The notes under the pieces: generated by a model
The model's database searches: none
Told to the model about the DNA's origin: nothing
What the model saw: only the letters and a program-made list of their open reading frames with translations
Origin: Alcaligenaceae bacterium
GTDB lineage: Bacteria > Pseudomonadota > Gammaproteobacteria > Burkholderiales > Burkholderiaceae_B
Direction: 5' to 3'
NCBI GenBank assembly: GCA_012518515.1
Contig: JAAYRZ010000132.1
Coordinates: 1 to 64,000 of the forward strand
Length of the DNA stretch: 64,000 nucleotides
Part shown: positions 9,826 through 19,396 of the stretch, in pieces
Numbering within the stretch: position 1 is the stretch's first letter
Layout: every line of letters begins with the position of its first letter
Translations under genes and position numbers: made by a program

Positions 9826-10218
9826 TTAACGCTTAGAGAATTGCTTACGACGACGCGCTTTACGTAAACCAACTTTCTTACGCTCAACAGCACGTGCATC
9901 ACGGGTAACAAAACCAGCTTTAGAAAGCTCAGGTTTTAGTGAACCGTCATAGTCGATTAGTGCACGAGTAATACCGTGACGAACCGCACCGGCCTGACCA
10001 CTCTCACCACCACCGCGAACGTTAACCTGGATATCAAAACTTTCTAACATATCCAATAACGCCAATGGCTGACGAGAAATCATACGACCAGTCTCACGAC
10101 CGAAGTAGTTGTCTAGGGTTTTACCGTTTACAACGATATTACCAGAACCTTTTTTCAAGAAAACACGAGCTACCGAGGTTTTGCGACGACCCGTGCCATA
10201 ATTCCAATCACCAATCAT
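9826..10218 (-). CDS. rpsI: 30S ribosomal protein S9
   Basis: A small-subunit protein whose C-terminal tail reaches the P site. The motif [20 protein letters not shown] is near the N-terminus, and the conserved basic end is [12 protein letters not shown]. Its 130 residues are typical. It follows rplM by 9 nt, the universal bacterial pairing. Confidence 0.98.
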   Translation of the reverse strand: MIGDWNYGTGRRKTSVARVFLKKGSGNIVVNGKTLDNYFGRETGRMISRQPLALLDMLESFDIQVNVRGGGESGQAGAVRHGITRALIDYDGSLKPELSKAGFVTRDARAVERKKVGLRKARRRKQFSKR

Positions 10219-10227
10219 GACTTATCC

Positions 10228-10656
10228 TTAAATATCAAGCTGTTGCGGTTGCTGAGCAGTATGTGGGTGCTCAGAGCCAGCATACACCTTGAGTTTTTTG
10301 AACATGGCGTAGCCTAAAGGACCCTTAGGTAACATGCCTTTAACTGCTTTTTCTAAAGCACGACCAGGGAAACGCTCCTGCATCTTGCGGAAGTTTGTCT
10401 CACGGATACCACCAGGGTAGCCGGTATGACGGTAGTACATCTTGTCTTCAAACTTTGCACCTGTAACTACTACGTCAGCTGCATTAATAATTACGATGTA
10501 ATCGCCTGTGTCAACGTGAGGGGTATACTCGGGCTTATGCTTACCGCGCAAACGGCGTGCAACTTCGCTGGCTACACGTCCTAAAACTTTGCCCTTTGCG
10601 TCGATAATATACCAGTCACGCTTGACTTCATGGGGTTTTGCCACAAAAGTCTTCAT
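10228..10656 (-). CDS. rplM: 50S ribosomal protein L13
   Basis: A large-subunit assembly protein. Conserved blocks are [18 protein letters not shown], the ADVVVTG region and [23 protein letters not shown]. It has 142 residues, the standard size. It is first gene of the rplM-rpsI operon, and an extended -10 promoter candidate lies about 90 nt upstream. Confidence 0.98.
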   Translation of the reverse strand: MKTFVAKPHEVKRDWYIIDAKGKVLGRVASEVARRLRGKHKPEYTPHVDTGDYIVIINAADVVVTGAKFEDKMYYRHTGYPGGIRETNFRKMQERFPGRALEKAVKGMLPKGPLGYAMFKKLKVYAGSEHPHTAQQPQQLDI

Positions 10657-10742
10657 GATTTCTTATCCTTAAAAGTAAAATCCTCTCACTCGCCATGCCA
10701 TTATTAAAAAGAACTGGCAGTACGAGCTAGAGTAAGCCGATA

Positions 10743-10751
10743 ACTATAACA
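10743..10751 (-). promoter_or_regulatory. candidate extended -10 promoter for rplM-rpsI
   Basis: On the minus strand TGTTATAGT matches TGnTATAAT at all but one base. It would start transcription about 80 nt before the rplM ATG. No good -35 hexamer is seen at 17 nt, which is compatible with an extended -10 promoter. Confidence 0.4.
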
Positions 10752-10772
10752 TAAACCGACAAAGAAAATAAC

Positions 10773-10813
10773 AACAACGCTAAAAGGATGTAAAAACAAC
10801 CCTTTAGCGTTGT
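10773..10813 (-). terminator. hairpin after the TRAP binding-protein gene
   Basis: ACAACGCTAAA(A)GG at about 10774-10787 pairs with CCTTTAGCGTTGT at 10801-10813, a 13-bp stem with one bulge and a loop of about 13 bases. On the minus strand it is followed by a U-rich stretch (TGTTATTTTCTTT). It is the probable terminator of the dctP-type gene that stops at 10870, just upstream of the rplM promoter region. Confidence 0.45.
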
Positions 10814-10869
10814 ATTTTAGTAAAAGCTCTAATTAAAAAGAGCTCCTACAATCTCATCTCAACAGCAAT

Positions 10870-11967
10870 CTAGAGACGATTAATAGCGTATGCTAAGAAA
10901 CGAGTATATGACGTTTCTAACACGTTAAACCATGGTGCTACTGAATCTCGGTAACCAATATAGTCATCGTGTAGCTTTTTGAAGATCTCGCTATTATCAG
11001 AGTACTCTTTGTAAAGCTCACCAGTCGCTTTATACGCTGCTTCTAAGATATCACGAGGGAACTCACGCAAAATAGCACCCTCAGCAATCAGATTACGCAA
11101 AGCACCTGCGTTATTGTAATCGTAGATTGCCAACATATCGTGAGTCGCACGGAAAGAAGCTGTTTCTAGAATATGCTTATACACTGCCGGCAACTTCTCG
11201 AACTCGTCTTGGTTAGTGTAGAGAGAAACCGCTGGACCACCTTCCCAGAAACCAGGGTAATAGTAGTAAGGAGCGACCTTAACAAAGCCTAGTTTTTCAT
11301 CATCAAAAGGTCCGACGAACTCAACCGCATCCAAAGTACCTTTTTCAAGCGCTGGATAGACATCACCACCCGCCAATTGCTGAGGCACTACACCAATTTT
11401 CGATAAAACCTCACCAGCAAAACCGGCGGTACGCATCTTAACGCCCTTAAGGTCATCCAGAGATTTAATTTCTTGACGGAACCAGCCACCCATCTGAGCG
11501 CCTGTATTACCCAATGGGAAGTTAACAATATTGGCCTCAGCAAACAGCTCACGCAACAGCGTCATACCATTACCTTCGATCAACCACGCTGTCATCTGAC
11601 GCGCTGTTAAACCGAAAGGCACTGCGGTATCAAAACAATACGCCGGGTTTTTGCCGAAATAATAATAACCGCAGGTATGACCACACTGTACAGTGCCGTT
11701 AGAGACTGCGTCTAGCACTTCGAAGGCAGGCACAATCTCACCCGCTGGGAAGACGTCTATCTGGAACTTACCATCGGTCATCTGGCTAACATACTCTGAG
11801 AAGCGTACGGCTGCATTATGCAAAGCAGGCAAGTTACGAGGAAAACTCGTTGCCATGCGCCAACGCACTGATGGACCATCCTGTGCAATAACAGGTGCAG
11901 AAACCGTAGCAGTCGCTCCGGCAGCTACACCTAAACCCGCTTTTTTCAAAAACGAACGTCTTTCCAT
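10870..11967 (-). CDS. TRAP transporter substrate-binding protein, TakP-like
   Basis: A periplasmic binding protein of a tripartite ATP-independent transporter. It has a twin-arginine signal (ERRSFLKK, then a hydrophobic stretch ending at Ala-Gln-Asp near residue 28). The body closely follows the 2-oxo-acid binder TakP: GHTCGYYYFGKNPAY, GNTGAQMGGWFR, GVVPQQLAGGDVYPALEKGT and DDEKLGFVKVAPYYYYPGFWEGGP. I chose the ATG at 11967 (365 residues) because AGGAG lies 9 nt upstream; an in-frame TTG two codons earlier is too close to it. No TRAP membrane subunits are nearby. The ligand is inferred only. Confidence 0.85.
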   Translation of the reverse strand: MERRSFLKKAGLGVAAGATATVSAPVIAQDGPSVRWRMATSFPRNLPALHNAAVRFSEYVSQMTDGKFQIDVFPAGEIVPAFEVLDAVSNGTVQCGHTCGYYYFGKNPAYCFDTAVPFGLTARQMTAWLIEGNGMTLLRELFAEANIVNFPLGNTGAQMGGWFRQEIKSLDDLKGVKMRTAGFAGEVLSKIGVVPQQLAGGDVYPALEKGTLDAVEFVGPFDDEKLGFVKVAPYYYYPGFWEGGPAVSLYTNQDEFEKLPAVYKHILETASFRATHDMLAIYDYNNAGALRNLIAEGAILREFPRDILEAAYKATGELYKEYSDNSEIFKKLHDDYIGYRDSVAPWFNVLETSYTRFLAYAINRL

Positions 11968-12051
11968 GATCAAAAACTCCTAAAAAATTATGCGAGATAT
12001 CCTAGCATAAATATAACATTTTAACCTTAGCTATTTACCCTAAGCCCGTTA

Positions 12052-13389
12052 TTATGAGCCTGCTACCGACATTTGCTCAATTAATATTGAACCGCTCGTT
12101 TTAGAGCCTCTAGTAATTAAATCATTAGAGATGGCCTGAATCTGCTGGAACATGTCCTTTAGATTACCTGCGATGGTAATTTCCTCTACCGGATACTGAA
12201 TCTCACCATGGTCCACCCAATAACCAAAAGCACCACGTGAGTAATCTCCTGTCACATAATTAACGCCATGACCAATTAACTCGGTCACTAATAAACCACG
12301 GTGCATTTTCTTTAATAAGGCCTTAAGATCATCATCTGGCTGAGTAAGGCTTGACTGAATAATCAAGTTATGTGAACCGCCTGCATTACCCGTGCTACGC
12401 ATACCTAACTTGCGAGCAGTATAAGTGGAGAGCAAATACCCCTGCAACACACCATCTTTGAGCAAATCACGCTCTACAGTGGCAACGCCTTCGTTATCAA
12501 AGGTGCTACTCCCCATACCGCCGAGAACAAAAGGATCCTCATGTATACTCAAGTGAGGTGCCATCACCTGAGTCCCCAAGGAGTCCACTAGAAAACTGGT
12601 TTTACGATAAAGGGCACCACCGCTAATTGCTTGTGTTAAGTGTCCAATAATCCCTAGTGCTAACGGCGCTTCAAAAATCACTGGATAACGTCCAGTAGGT
12701 ATCTGACGTGCGCCTAAACGCATCACTGAACGTCTAGCCGCCATCTCACCTACGCTTTGTGGAGAGTCGAGACGCTCAGGATAGCGATTGGAGGTATACC
12801 AATAATCACGCTGCATACCATCATCCTTACCGGCGATAACAGAAGCAGAAACACCATGACGACTAAACTGATAACCGCCCATAAAGCCAGCACTATTAGC
12901 CATCACAAAACGGCCACCGCCTGTATCTACCTGTGCACCCTCGGTATTGGTAATTTTGTCGCTATAAGCTAAAGCAGCTTCTTCCGCTTGTAGCGCCAAT
13001 TCTGTCGCATGATTCGGATCTATATCCCAAGGCTTATAGAGTTCCAAGTCTCTAAAGTCTGTGGCTAAATCCTCTGGAGCCGGTAGACCGGCCGCCTCAT
13101 CCTCAGCGGTATAACGGGCGATATTCCATGCAGCCTCAACAGTCTCAGTCAAGGCCTTTTCGCTCAAGTCCGAGGTAGATGCAGAGCCACTGGCTTTACC
13201 GCGATAGACAGTAACGCCCAAGGAATTATCACGCATCCGCTCTACCGTCTCGACCTGGCCCTGTCGTACACCTACAACTAAACCGGAGGACTCTGAAACC
13301 GATGCTGCGGCATCACTTGCACCTAATTGCTTGGCCTTAGCCAAGGCTTTTTGTACGATTAAATCAAAATCTGAACTAGTTACACTCAT
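12052..13389 (-). CDS. pmbA: metalloprotease-related protein PmbA/TldE
   Basis: The TldE/PmbA partner of the TldD-TldE protease, which degrades unfolded peptides and matures some modified peptides. Family features are the N-terminal VVGVRQGQVETVER block, the glycine-rich GNAGGSHNL, and YVTGDYSRGAFGYWV near the C-terminus. As expected for the E subunit, the HExxxH of TldD is absent. At 445 residues it is full length. It is divergent from darP/yjgA, its usual neighbour. tldD is not in this window. Confidence 0.93.
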   Translation of the reverse strand: MSVTSSDFDLIVQKALAKAKQLGASDAAASVSESSGLVVGVRQGQVETVERMRDNSLGVTVYRGKASGSASTSDLSEKALTETVEAAWNIARYTAEDEAAGLPAPEDLATDFRDLELYKPWDIDPNHATELALQAEEAALAYSDKITNTEGAQVDTGGGRFVMANSAGFMGGYQFSRHGVSASVIAGKDDGMQRDYWYTSNRYPERLDSPQSVGEMAARRSVMRLGARQIPTGRYPVIFEAPLALGIIGHLTQAISGGALYRKTSFLVDSLGTQVMAPHLSIHEDPFVLGGMGSSTFDNEGVATVERDLLKDGVLQGYLLSTYTARKLGMRSTGNAGGSHNLIIQSSLTQPDDDLKALLKKMHRGLLVTELIGHGVNYVTGDYSRGAFGYWVDHGEIQYPVEEITIAGNLKDMFQQIQAISNDLITRGSKTSGSILIEQMSVAGS

Positions 13390-13497
13390 TAATAATTAAA
13401 AACCTTGTAAATATGATTTGATGGTTTTTGCCAATAGATTTAGCTCTCAGGCTATCATATACGACAAGCAAATATTAATAAACCTTTTATTATCTCT

Positions 13498-14046
13498 ATG
13501 TCTATAGATTCCAACCAAAGCAACTCCCCCGATCCAGACGAAAGTGCTTACGACGGCCCTAGTAAATCGCAGGTCAAACGCGAGCTACACGCCATTGTGG
13601 ATTTAACCAAAGAAATCGTCGAGCTATCAGTGGATAGAATTCGCCAATTACCCCTTGATGAAGACAGCATCAAAGCCTTAGAAGAAGCAAAAAACTTTAA
13701 AAGCCATGGTGCCAAGCGTCGACAAATACATTATGCAGCAAAACTATTGCGCCAAGTCGATACCGACGCTGTGCGTCAGCTCATGGATGCTTGGAAATTT
13801 GGGTCCAAGGAGCAAAACGACTATTTACATCGACTGGAGTTAACTCGTGATCGCCTCATCGAAAGTGATGATGATGTGACCAAACTGATCGAGCAATATC
13901 CCACCGTAGACATTCAAGCGCTACGCAGTGTGGTGCGCGCTGCTCGCAAGGAGCAAAGCACTAATGCCACACTCAGTGATAACCAGACGCCACAGCGCAA
14001 GCATTATCGCGCTCTATTTCAACTCTTAAAAGATTTAATCGAGTAA
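13498..14046 (+). CDS. darP: ribosome biogenesis factor YjgA/DarP
   Basis: A 50S subunit assembly factor of the DUF615 family. The N-terminal GPSKSQVKRELHAIVDL and the long charged helices with RRQIHYAAKLLRQVD and DRLIESDDDVTKLIEQYP are characteristic. It has 182 residues. No Shine-Dalgarno precedes the ATG; instead TATTAT lies at 13488-13493, so a very short or absent leader is possible. It is divergent from pmbA, a classic pairing. Confidence 0.92.
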   Translation: MSIDSNQSNSPDPDESAYDGPSKSQVKRELHAIVDLTKEIVELSVDRIRQLPLDEDSIKALEEAKNFKSHGAKRRQIHYAAKLLRQVDTDAVRQLMDAWKFGSKEQNDYLHRLELTRDRLIESDDDVTKLIEQYPTVDIQALRSVVRAARKEQSTNATLSDNQTPQRKHYRALFQLLKDLIE

Positions 14047-14087
14047 CAATTCAAACGACTCAAACAAAATTAAGGATATGTTTTTTT

Positions 14088-14771
14088 ATGAGTAAAGAAC
14101 TTTTAGACTGTATCGAACTGATTCACCCTAAAAAAGACAAGGAACCCACTCACAGTGTCATCTGGATGCATGGCTTGGGAGCCAATGCACATGACTTCGT
14201 GCCCGTGCCACCTTACTTCCGCTTACCGGAAGGCTTAACTATTCGCTTTGTATTCCCTAATGCTCCCTCAATTCCTGTCACCGTCAATAACGGCTACGTC
14301 ATGCCCGCTTGGTATGATCTGTTAACGATGGACATTGGAAGTAATCGAGAAGACGAGACTAGCATTCGCAAATCCATTAATGATATCAATGCACTCATTG
14401 AGCGCGAAATCGAGCGTGGCATCCCTGCAGAAAATATTTTCTTAGCCGGCTTCTCACAGGGCTCTGCCATGGCACTATCAACTGGCCTACGCTACCCACA
14501 AAAGCTAGGTGGCATCATTGGTCTTTCGGGCTACCTACCAATTGCCGAACAAACTGCTGAAGAACGTCACTCTGCTAACCAAGACACACCTATCCTAATG
14601 GTGCATGGTTCACTTGATCAAGTCGTACAAATGACCCGCGGCGAAGAGAGTCGTGATCGACTACGCGAATGGGGCTATGAGGTTGAATGGCACGACTATC
14701 CGATGCAGCATGAAGTGTGTGCAGAAGAAATTCGTGACATTAACGACTTCCTCAGCAAACACGCCAAATAA
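14088..14771 (+). CDS. carboxylesterase / phospholipase-type alpha/beta hydrolase
   Basis: A small serine esterase of the acyl-protein-thioesterase/carboxylesterase family. The oxyanion region is WMHGLGANAHDF, the nucleophile elbow is GFSQGSAMAL (Ser near residue 123), the acid is the Asp in HGSLDQVV, and the base is His in PMQHEVC. No signal peptide is seen. At 227 residues it is typical. It lies 41 nt after darP and is convergent with the GNAT-fusion gene, with only 8 nt between the stops and no terminator visible. The natural substrate is unknown. Confidence 0.88.
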   Translation: MSKELLDCIELIHPKKDKEPTHSVIWMHGLGANAHDFVPVPPYFRLPEGLTIRFVFPNAPSIPVTVNNGYVMPAWYDLLTMDIGSNREDETSIRKSINDINALIEREIERGIPAENIFLAGFSQGSAMALSTGLRYPQKLGGIIGLSGYLPIAEQTAEERHSANQDTPILMVHGSLDQVVQMTRGEESRDRLREWGYEVEWHDYPMQHEVCAEEIRDINDFLSKHAK

Positions 14772-14779
14772 CTCACTAG

Positions 14780-17266
14780 TTACTTGAAGGACATCCAGAG
14801 TCTACGGACACTGGGGTCCTCAGGATCGGGAGCATTAGTCATGCCCAAGCTCATCATGAGCCCGAGCATCGGTCGATTATTAGCCAATACCAAGCCCTCT
14901 ATATAATCCAATCCCTGTCGTTTGGCGAGCTCAATCAACTTAGTCATCAGCGATCGACCTAAGCCGCGACGCTGCCAATCATCAGCAATGACTAGAGCAT
15001 ACTCTGCACCCACCCCGTCATTATTACGTAAATAATGAGCCAAGCCGATAATTATTTCTTGCGGTAAGCCGCGATGTGCCGGATTAGGCACCTCCGTCGT
15101 CGCTACTAAGGCCAACTCTTTGTCATAGTCCACATAGGTATAACGCGCTAACATCTTGGGCGTTAACTCACTCATCATCGAAACAAAACGCATATAGCGC
15201 GAACTATCGGACAAACCACGAATAAAATTCTGCAATGCCTCTGCATCTTCTGGTCTAATCGGCCTTAAAGTCCAAGGTACATCATCCTTGAATTGCTTAT
15301 GCTCAATTAAATAATGGGGGTATGGATGAATTGCCAAATGCTTATAACCGCTGTCCACACCACGAAGTTGAGGCTCCTCACTGATACGAATTTTGACCTC
15401 ATCAGCAATCAAATTATTTAAGCCCAAGGCAATAGGATTAATTTCCATACTATCAATATCGGGATGCTGGCTCACCAGCTCACTAACCACCTCAAGTAGC
15501 TTTTGAAGCTTCACAAAGTGATGCTCTTCAGCATAAAAGTGTAATTCTAAACGCCAAAAACGACTACGCTCTATCAGTTGTGCCGCTAAAAACGCATTAA
15601 GCGGAGGAAGCTCTTGACCCTGATCATGCACTGAGACCCTGACCTCATGCTTACCTTCACCAAAATAAATCCAAGGGCCAAAAATCGGATCTTTTTCTAC
15701 TGTAATACGGACAAAAGGCGCTTCTGCATCAATTTCCTCTCTGCGCTCATCTAGTTCATCACCCCAAACCACATCAGCGTTATAACAAGCTAGGATTTTC
15801 CTAGCTTCTTCAAAGTTCAATGTGCCTCTACCCTCTGCCCTAGCCTTTGCAATGATCTGATGAACCCCTTCTTCATCGGGCACCGTATCGAGCAACAAAG
15901 GAATTCGCACCTGCTGTAAAAGTTGCTGATTATAGTGATAAGCATTGATCGTACTAAAACCAAAAAAAGCTGTCTCTGGGTTTCTGAACGCTGGCGTACC
16001 CGCATCATCCATAACTTGCCGTAATGGATGCATGATCGCCTCTCCAAACAAGGTCGTAAATATAGGCTTAGGTGCTTTAGGCGCGTACTCTGCTAGACCC
16101 TTGACGACCTCCTCCATATCACTGGATTCATCAGGCGCCAAAATCAACATCACGGCATCCACCGCAGGGTCATCGACTATAATTTTTAAAGCGGCTACTA
16201 ATCTTTCACTAGTAAAAGGCTTGTAGGCAATGATCGGATTAGTAGTAATCGAACCCGCGCCGAGGTGCACCGCTAAAGTATGCTGCGTATCTCGCGATAG
16301 ATGGCTCAGTTTGGCAACATCACCATCCGCACCCAATACGTCCCACATCAACTGTGTTTGAGCTCTACCATTACCAAAAATAGCAAGACGACCTCCTCGA
16401 GGACGACGGATGTGATTAACGGTTTTAAGGGCTGAGAAAAGCTCTAGTATATAATTTGCCCGAACTGCTCCCGAACGCCTAACAGCAGCATTAAAGACAC
16501 TATCATCACCTAAGAGCTCACTATCCATACGACCTGCCCTAAACACTACAACTGGCTTAACCCCAGCGGCAGCTCGTAAGGCGCTCAACAAAGCTCGCCC
16601 CTCACTCAGCTTGTCCAAATAAAGAACAATACTTGAGGTATAGCTATCCCCAGCCAAATACTCAATAATCTCGGGTAGACTAACGCCAGCAACCTCACCC
16701 GTAGATACCGCTGTAGAAATCCCTACACCAGACTGAGCAGCCCAGTCTAGCACCGACATGAGAATCATTCGGGACTGGGAGACTACCGCCACCTTACCCC
16801 CTTGCACGAGTGGAATACGACTTAAATTTAAGCCCCGCATCGGGCGCTGCACCCCAAAAGCTCGCGGCCCTAGCAATAAGCAATCATGCGCTTTAGCCCA
16901 ATCAGCAATCTGAGGTAATAAACTAATAGTGTCCGGATCAGTGTCTGTATAAGGTAAGATAATCAGCGCCTTAGGTCGTCGCTTCGAGAGCAGCTGCAGA
17001 GCCAAGGTTATTTTTCTAGAGGATAAGCAGACTAAGGCCAAATCAGGTGAATCTATTCCAACGACAGAGGTCTTAAGCCCTATCTCATCGGCTGTCCGCT
17101 CCTGAGAGTCACTTAATAAAGTATCATGGGCTGCCACATCCCAACGAATCCACTCAACATGCTGTTCTAAACGAGTCGGTATATGCACTGAGATCGGTAA
17201 ATCTGTATCACTAATGACTAAAATGGAGCTTGGATCGAATAAAGAGGCCAGACGATGTTTATACAT
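14780..17266 (-). CDS. acyl-CoA synthetase-like / GNAT fusion (Pat-type lysine acetyltransferase)
   Basis: A fusion of an NDP-forming acyl-CoA synthetase (CoA-binding, succinyl-CoA-ligase-like and ATP-grasp parts, about residues 1-640) with a C-terminal GNAT domain (about 660-828). The acetyl-CoA site is seen in DDWQRRGLGRSLM. The segment that holds the phospho-histidine in true synthetases (SHTGALAG-like) is replaced by RMDSELLGDDSVF, with no His, as in Pat/YfiQ. So I infer a protein acetyltransferase with a non-catalytic regulatory half, which in relatives acts on acetyl-CoA synthetase. At 828 residues it is a little shorter than usual. Confidence 0.82.
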   Translation of the reverse strand: MYKHRLASLFDPSSILVISDTDLPISVHIPTRLEQHVEWIRWDVAAHDTLLSDSQERTADEIGLKTSVVGIDSPDLALVCLSSRKITLALQLLSKRRPKALIILPYTDTDPDTISLLPQIADWAKAHDCLLLGPRAFGVQRPMRGLNLSRIPLVQGGKVAVVSQSRMILMSVLDWAAQSGVGISTAVSTGEVAGVSLPEIIEYLAGDSYTSSIVLYLDKLSEGRALLSALRAAAGVKPVVVFRAGRMDSELLGDDSVFNAAVRRSGAVRANYILELFSALKTVNHIRRPRGGRLAIFGNGRAQTQLMWDVLGADGDVAKLSHLSRDTQHTLAVHLGAGSITTNPIIAYKPFTSERLVAALKIIVDDPAVDAVMLILAPDESSDMEEVVKGLAEYAPKAPKPIFTTLFGEAIMHPLRQVMDDAGTPAFRNPETAFFGFSTINAYHYNQQLLQQVRIPLLLDTVPDEEGVHQIIAKARAEGRGTLNFEEARKILACYNADVVWGDELDERREEIDAEAPFVRITVEKDPIFGPWIYFGEGKHEVRVSVHDQGQELPPLNAFLAAQLIERSRFWRLELHFYAEEHHFVKLQKLLEVVSELVSQHPDIDSMEINPIALGLNNLIADEVKIRISEEPQLRGVDSGYKHLAIHPYPHYLIEHKQFKDDVPWTLRPIRPEDAEALQNFIRGLSDSSRYMRFVSMMSELTPKMLARYTYVDYDKELALVATTEVPNPAHRGLPQEIIIGLAHYLRNNDGVGAEYALVIADDWQRRGLGRSLMTKLIELAKRQGLDYIEGLVLANNRPMLGLMMSLGMTNAPDPEDPSVRRLWMSFK

Positions 17267-17431
17267 AAGAGCAACTCAAGGAGGAATGCTAGCACTAAGG
17301 TCAACTCACAAACAGCTAACAGCATTGTTAATGGTATGATATATGTATTCTACAATGTAAAGCTTACAATTCAAACCAAGATCACAGCCACTTTATCTGT
17401 GGCACATTTTGTATAAAAATCATTAATAATC

Positions 17432-18835
17432 ATGACAACTTCCAACGTTAGAACTCGTTTTGCGCCCTCTCCAACAGGTTACTTACATCTAGGCGGTGCC
17501 CGTACTGCTTTGTTTTCTTGGGCTTTCGCCCGTCACCATCAGGGTCAATTCGTCTTAAGAATTGAAGACACTGACCTCGAACGCTCAACCCCAGAAGCCG
17601 TAGATGCCATTTTACAAGGCATGGAGTGGTTGGGTTTAGAGCATGATGAAGGACCTTTTTATCAGACTAAGCACTTCGATCGCTACAAGGAAGTGATTCA
17701 ACAGTTACTGGACGAGGGTAAAGCATACTACTGCTACAGTTCACCAGAAGAAGTAGAAGCCATGCGTGAAAGCGCTCGAGCCAAGGGATTAAAGCCAAAA
17801 TACGATGGTACTTGGCGCCCTGAGCCAGGTAAAACACTGCCTGAGATTCCTGAAGGTCGCCAAGCGGTGGTGCGTTTTAAAAACCCACTCGAAGGTTCTG
17901 TTATGTGGGACGATATGGTTAAGGGTCCCATCACCATCGCTAACGCAGAGTTAGATGATTTAATTATCGCTCGACCAGACGGCACGCCTACTTACAACTT
18001 CTGTGTTGTAGTTGATGACTGGGATATGGGCATCACCCACGTTATTCGCGGTGATGACCACGTCAACAACACCCCACGCCAGATCAATATCCTCAAAGCG
18101 CTTAACGCCGAGATTCCAGTCTATTGTCATGTTCCCATGATTCTCGGCCCAGATGGTCAAAAGCTCTCTAAACGCCATGGCGCTGTCAGCGTGATGGAAT
18201 ACCACCACGATGGTTACTTGGCAGAAGCCATGGTTAACTACTTAGCCCGTTTAGGGTGGAGCCATGGTGATGACGAAATCTTTACTCGTCAGCAGTTTAT
18301 CGAATGGTTCAATACTGAGCACTTATCTAAGGCTGCGGCACAATGGGACCCGAAAAAGTTGAACTGGATTAACTCTCACTATATTAAAAATCTCAGTGAT
18401 GAGGACTTAGTTAAAGCGACACAAGCGCGCATTGAAGCACGCGGCGGTCAAACTGATGGATTTGATGTCGTAGCAATTTTGAATCTATTTAAAGATCGTG
18501 CTGAGACGTTAGAACAGTTGGCAGATTCTGCAATGCTCTTTTTTGCCCCTTTCAAAGAGGCTGATGAAGAGCTTAAAAAGCAGGTATTAACCACTGATGC
18601 TTTAGCTATTCTGGCTGACTTCAAAGAGCGCGCTGAAAAACTTGACGATTGGTCTGTTGAAGCCATAGCTGCTACCATCAAAGAAACCCTCACTGCCAAA
18701 GAAGTCAAAATGCCGGCACTCGGAATCCCTATTCGTGTCGTCACTACAGGCCAAAAGCAAACCCCTTCGGTTGATGCCGTACTGGCCCTTTTAGGACGAG
18801 ATGTGGTTTTAGAGCGTCTGAACAAGGTTTTATGA
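17432..18835 (+). CDS. gltX: glutamyl-tRNA synthetase
   Basis: Charges tRNA-Glu. It is a class I synthetase with [17 protein letters not shown] (HIGH region, about residues 8-24) and the KMSKS-type motif KLSKRHG near residue 247, followed by an all-helical anticodon domain. At 467 residues it is full length. No Shine-Dalgarno is evident before the ATG. TATAAA at 17412-17417 could give a leader of only a few bases. Its product also feeds haem synthesis through glutamyl-tRNA and HemL (38723), although the reductase is not in view. Confidence 0.96.
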   Translation: MTTSNVRTRFAPSPTGYLHLGGARTALFSWAFARHHQGQFVLRIEDTDLERSTPEAVDAILQGMEWLGLEHDEGPFYQTKHFDRYKEVIQQLLDEGKAYYCYSSPEEVEAMRESARAKGLKPKYDGTWRPEPGKTLPEIPEGRQAVVRFKNPLEGSVMWDDMVKGPITIANAELDDLIIARPDGTPTYNFCVVVDDWDMGITHVIRGDDHVNNTPRQINILKALNAEIPVYCHVPMILGPDGQKLSKRHGAVSVMEYHHDGYLAEAMVNYLARLGWSHGDDEIFTRQQFIEWFNTEHLSKAAAQWDPKKLNWINSHYIKNLSDEDLVKATQARIEARGGQTDGFDVVAILNLFKDRAETLEQLADSAMLFFAPFKEADEELKKQVLTTDALAILADFKERAEKLDDWSVEAIAATIKETLTAKEVKMPALGIPIRVVTTGQKQTPSVDAVLALLGRDVVLERLNKVL

Positions 18836-18922
18836 TTTAATATCCTTAAAAATCAGTGATATAAAGCTAAAAATACAGTAATCTTAATCTACTAAGCATT
18901 CAAATTTTCAAGGAGCGAACAA

Positions 18923-19309
18923 ATGGCTACGAGCAAGAAAACCGCTACTAAAACGACTGAGGTAGAAACCACCTCTGAAGAGCCTGCAGTTAAAAAAACT
19001 GCTGCAAGCAAAAAAGCTACTGCTAAAAAAGCAGTGAAAAAAGCGACAAAAACCGCTGCTAAAAAAGTGGTAAAAAAGACGACTGCTAAAAAAACAGTGG
19101 CCAAGAAAGCAAGCGCCAAAAAAGTAGCAAGTAAAACAACGGCAGCTGCGACTAAAAAAACCGTGGTCAAAAAGACCCCTGCTGCTAAACCAGTCGATAA
19201 TCCACCTGCAGCCACTAAAAAGGTAGTTAGTAGAAAAGTCAGTATCTCTAATGACTCAGCCGAGCAGAGATGGCCTTTCCCAGTAGGAAAAAACAACGCA
19301 GCCGAGTAA
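18923..19309 (+). CDS. lysine/alanine-rich histone H1-like DNA-binding protein
   Basis: A 128-residue, highly basic, low-complexity protein built of repeated AKKA/KKTxxKK units, like Bordetella BpH1 and other bacterial histone-H1-like proteins that bind and compact DNA. An acidic-polar N-terminus (TEVETTSEEP) precedes the basic region at about residues 24-100. The C-terminus is not repetitive and carries RWPFPVGK. AAGGAG lies 8 nt before the ATG. The repeat region makes it prone to length variation between strains. A long ORF on the opposite strand is only its shadow. Confidence 0.8.
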   Translation: MATSKKTATKTTEVETTSEEPAVKKTAASKKATAKKAVKKATKTAAKKVVKKTTAKKTVAKKASAKKVASKTTAAATKKTVVKKTPAAKPVDNPPAATKKVVSRKVSISNDSAEQRWPFPVGKNNAAE

Positions 19310-19357
19310 TTAAGCCTTTTTAAAGTGCTTAATTAAAAATAAGGGCATGAGATGATC

Positions 19358-19366
19358 TGCTAAAAT
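19358..19366 (+). promoter_or_regulatory. candidate extended -10 promoter (TGCTAAAAT)
   Basis: TGC followed by TAAAAT at 19361-19366 is a good extended -10. The 12-mer TAAAATAGTAGC that begins here recurs exactly at the mpl promoter (26057-26068). A start near 19373 would give an RNA of about 50 nt up to the terminator at 19397-19421, or read-through into the yggT gene. Confidence 0.45.
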
Positions 19367-19396
19367 AGTAGCTAATTTCATTTGCCCGGCTCTCCG

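Noticed and set aside
9666..9911. 81-residue minus-strand ORF overlapping the rpsI end
   Set aside because: It overlaps rpsI in another frame, covers the terminator and has no recognisable domain.
18892..19296. 134-residue hydrophobic ORF opposite the histone-like gene
   Set aside because: The Ala/Val/Phe/Leu repeats are simply the complement of Lys/Ala/Thr codons in the real gene, which has the ribosome site.
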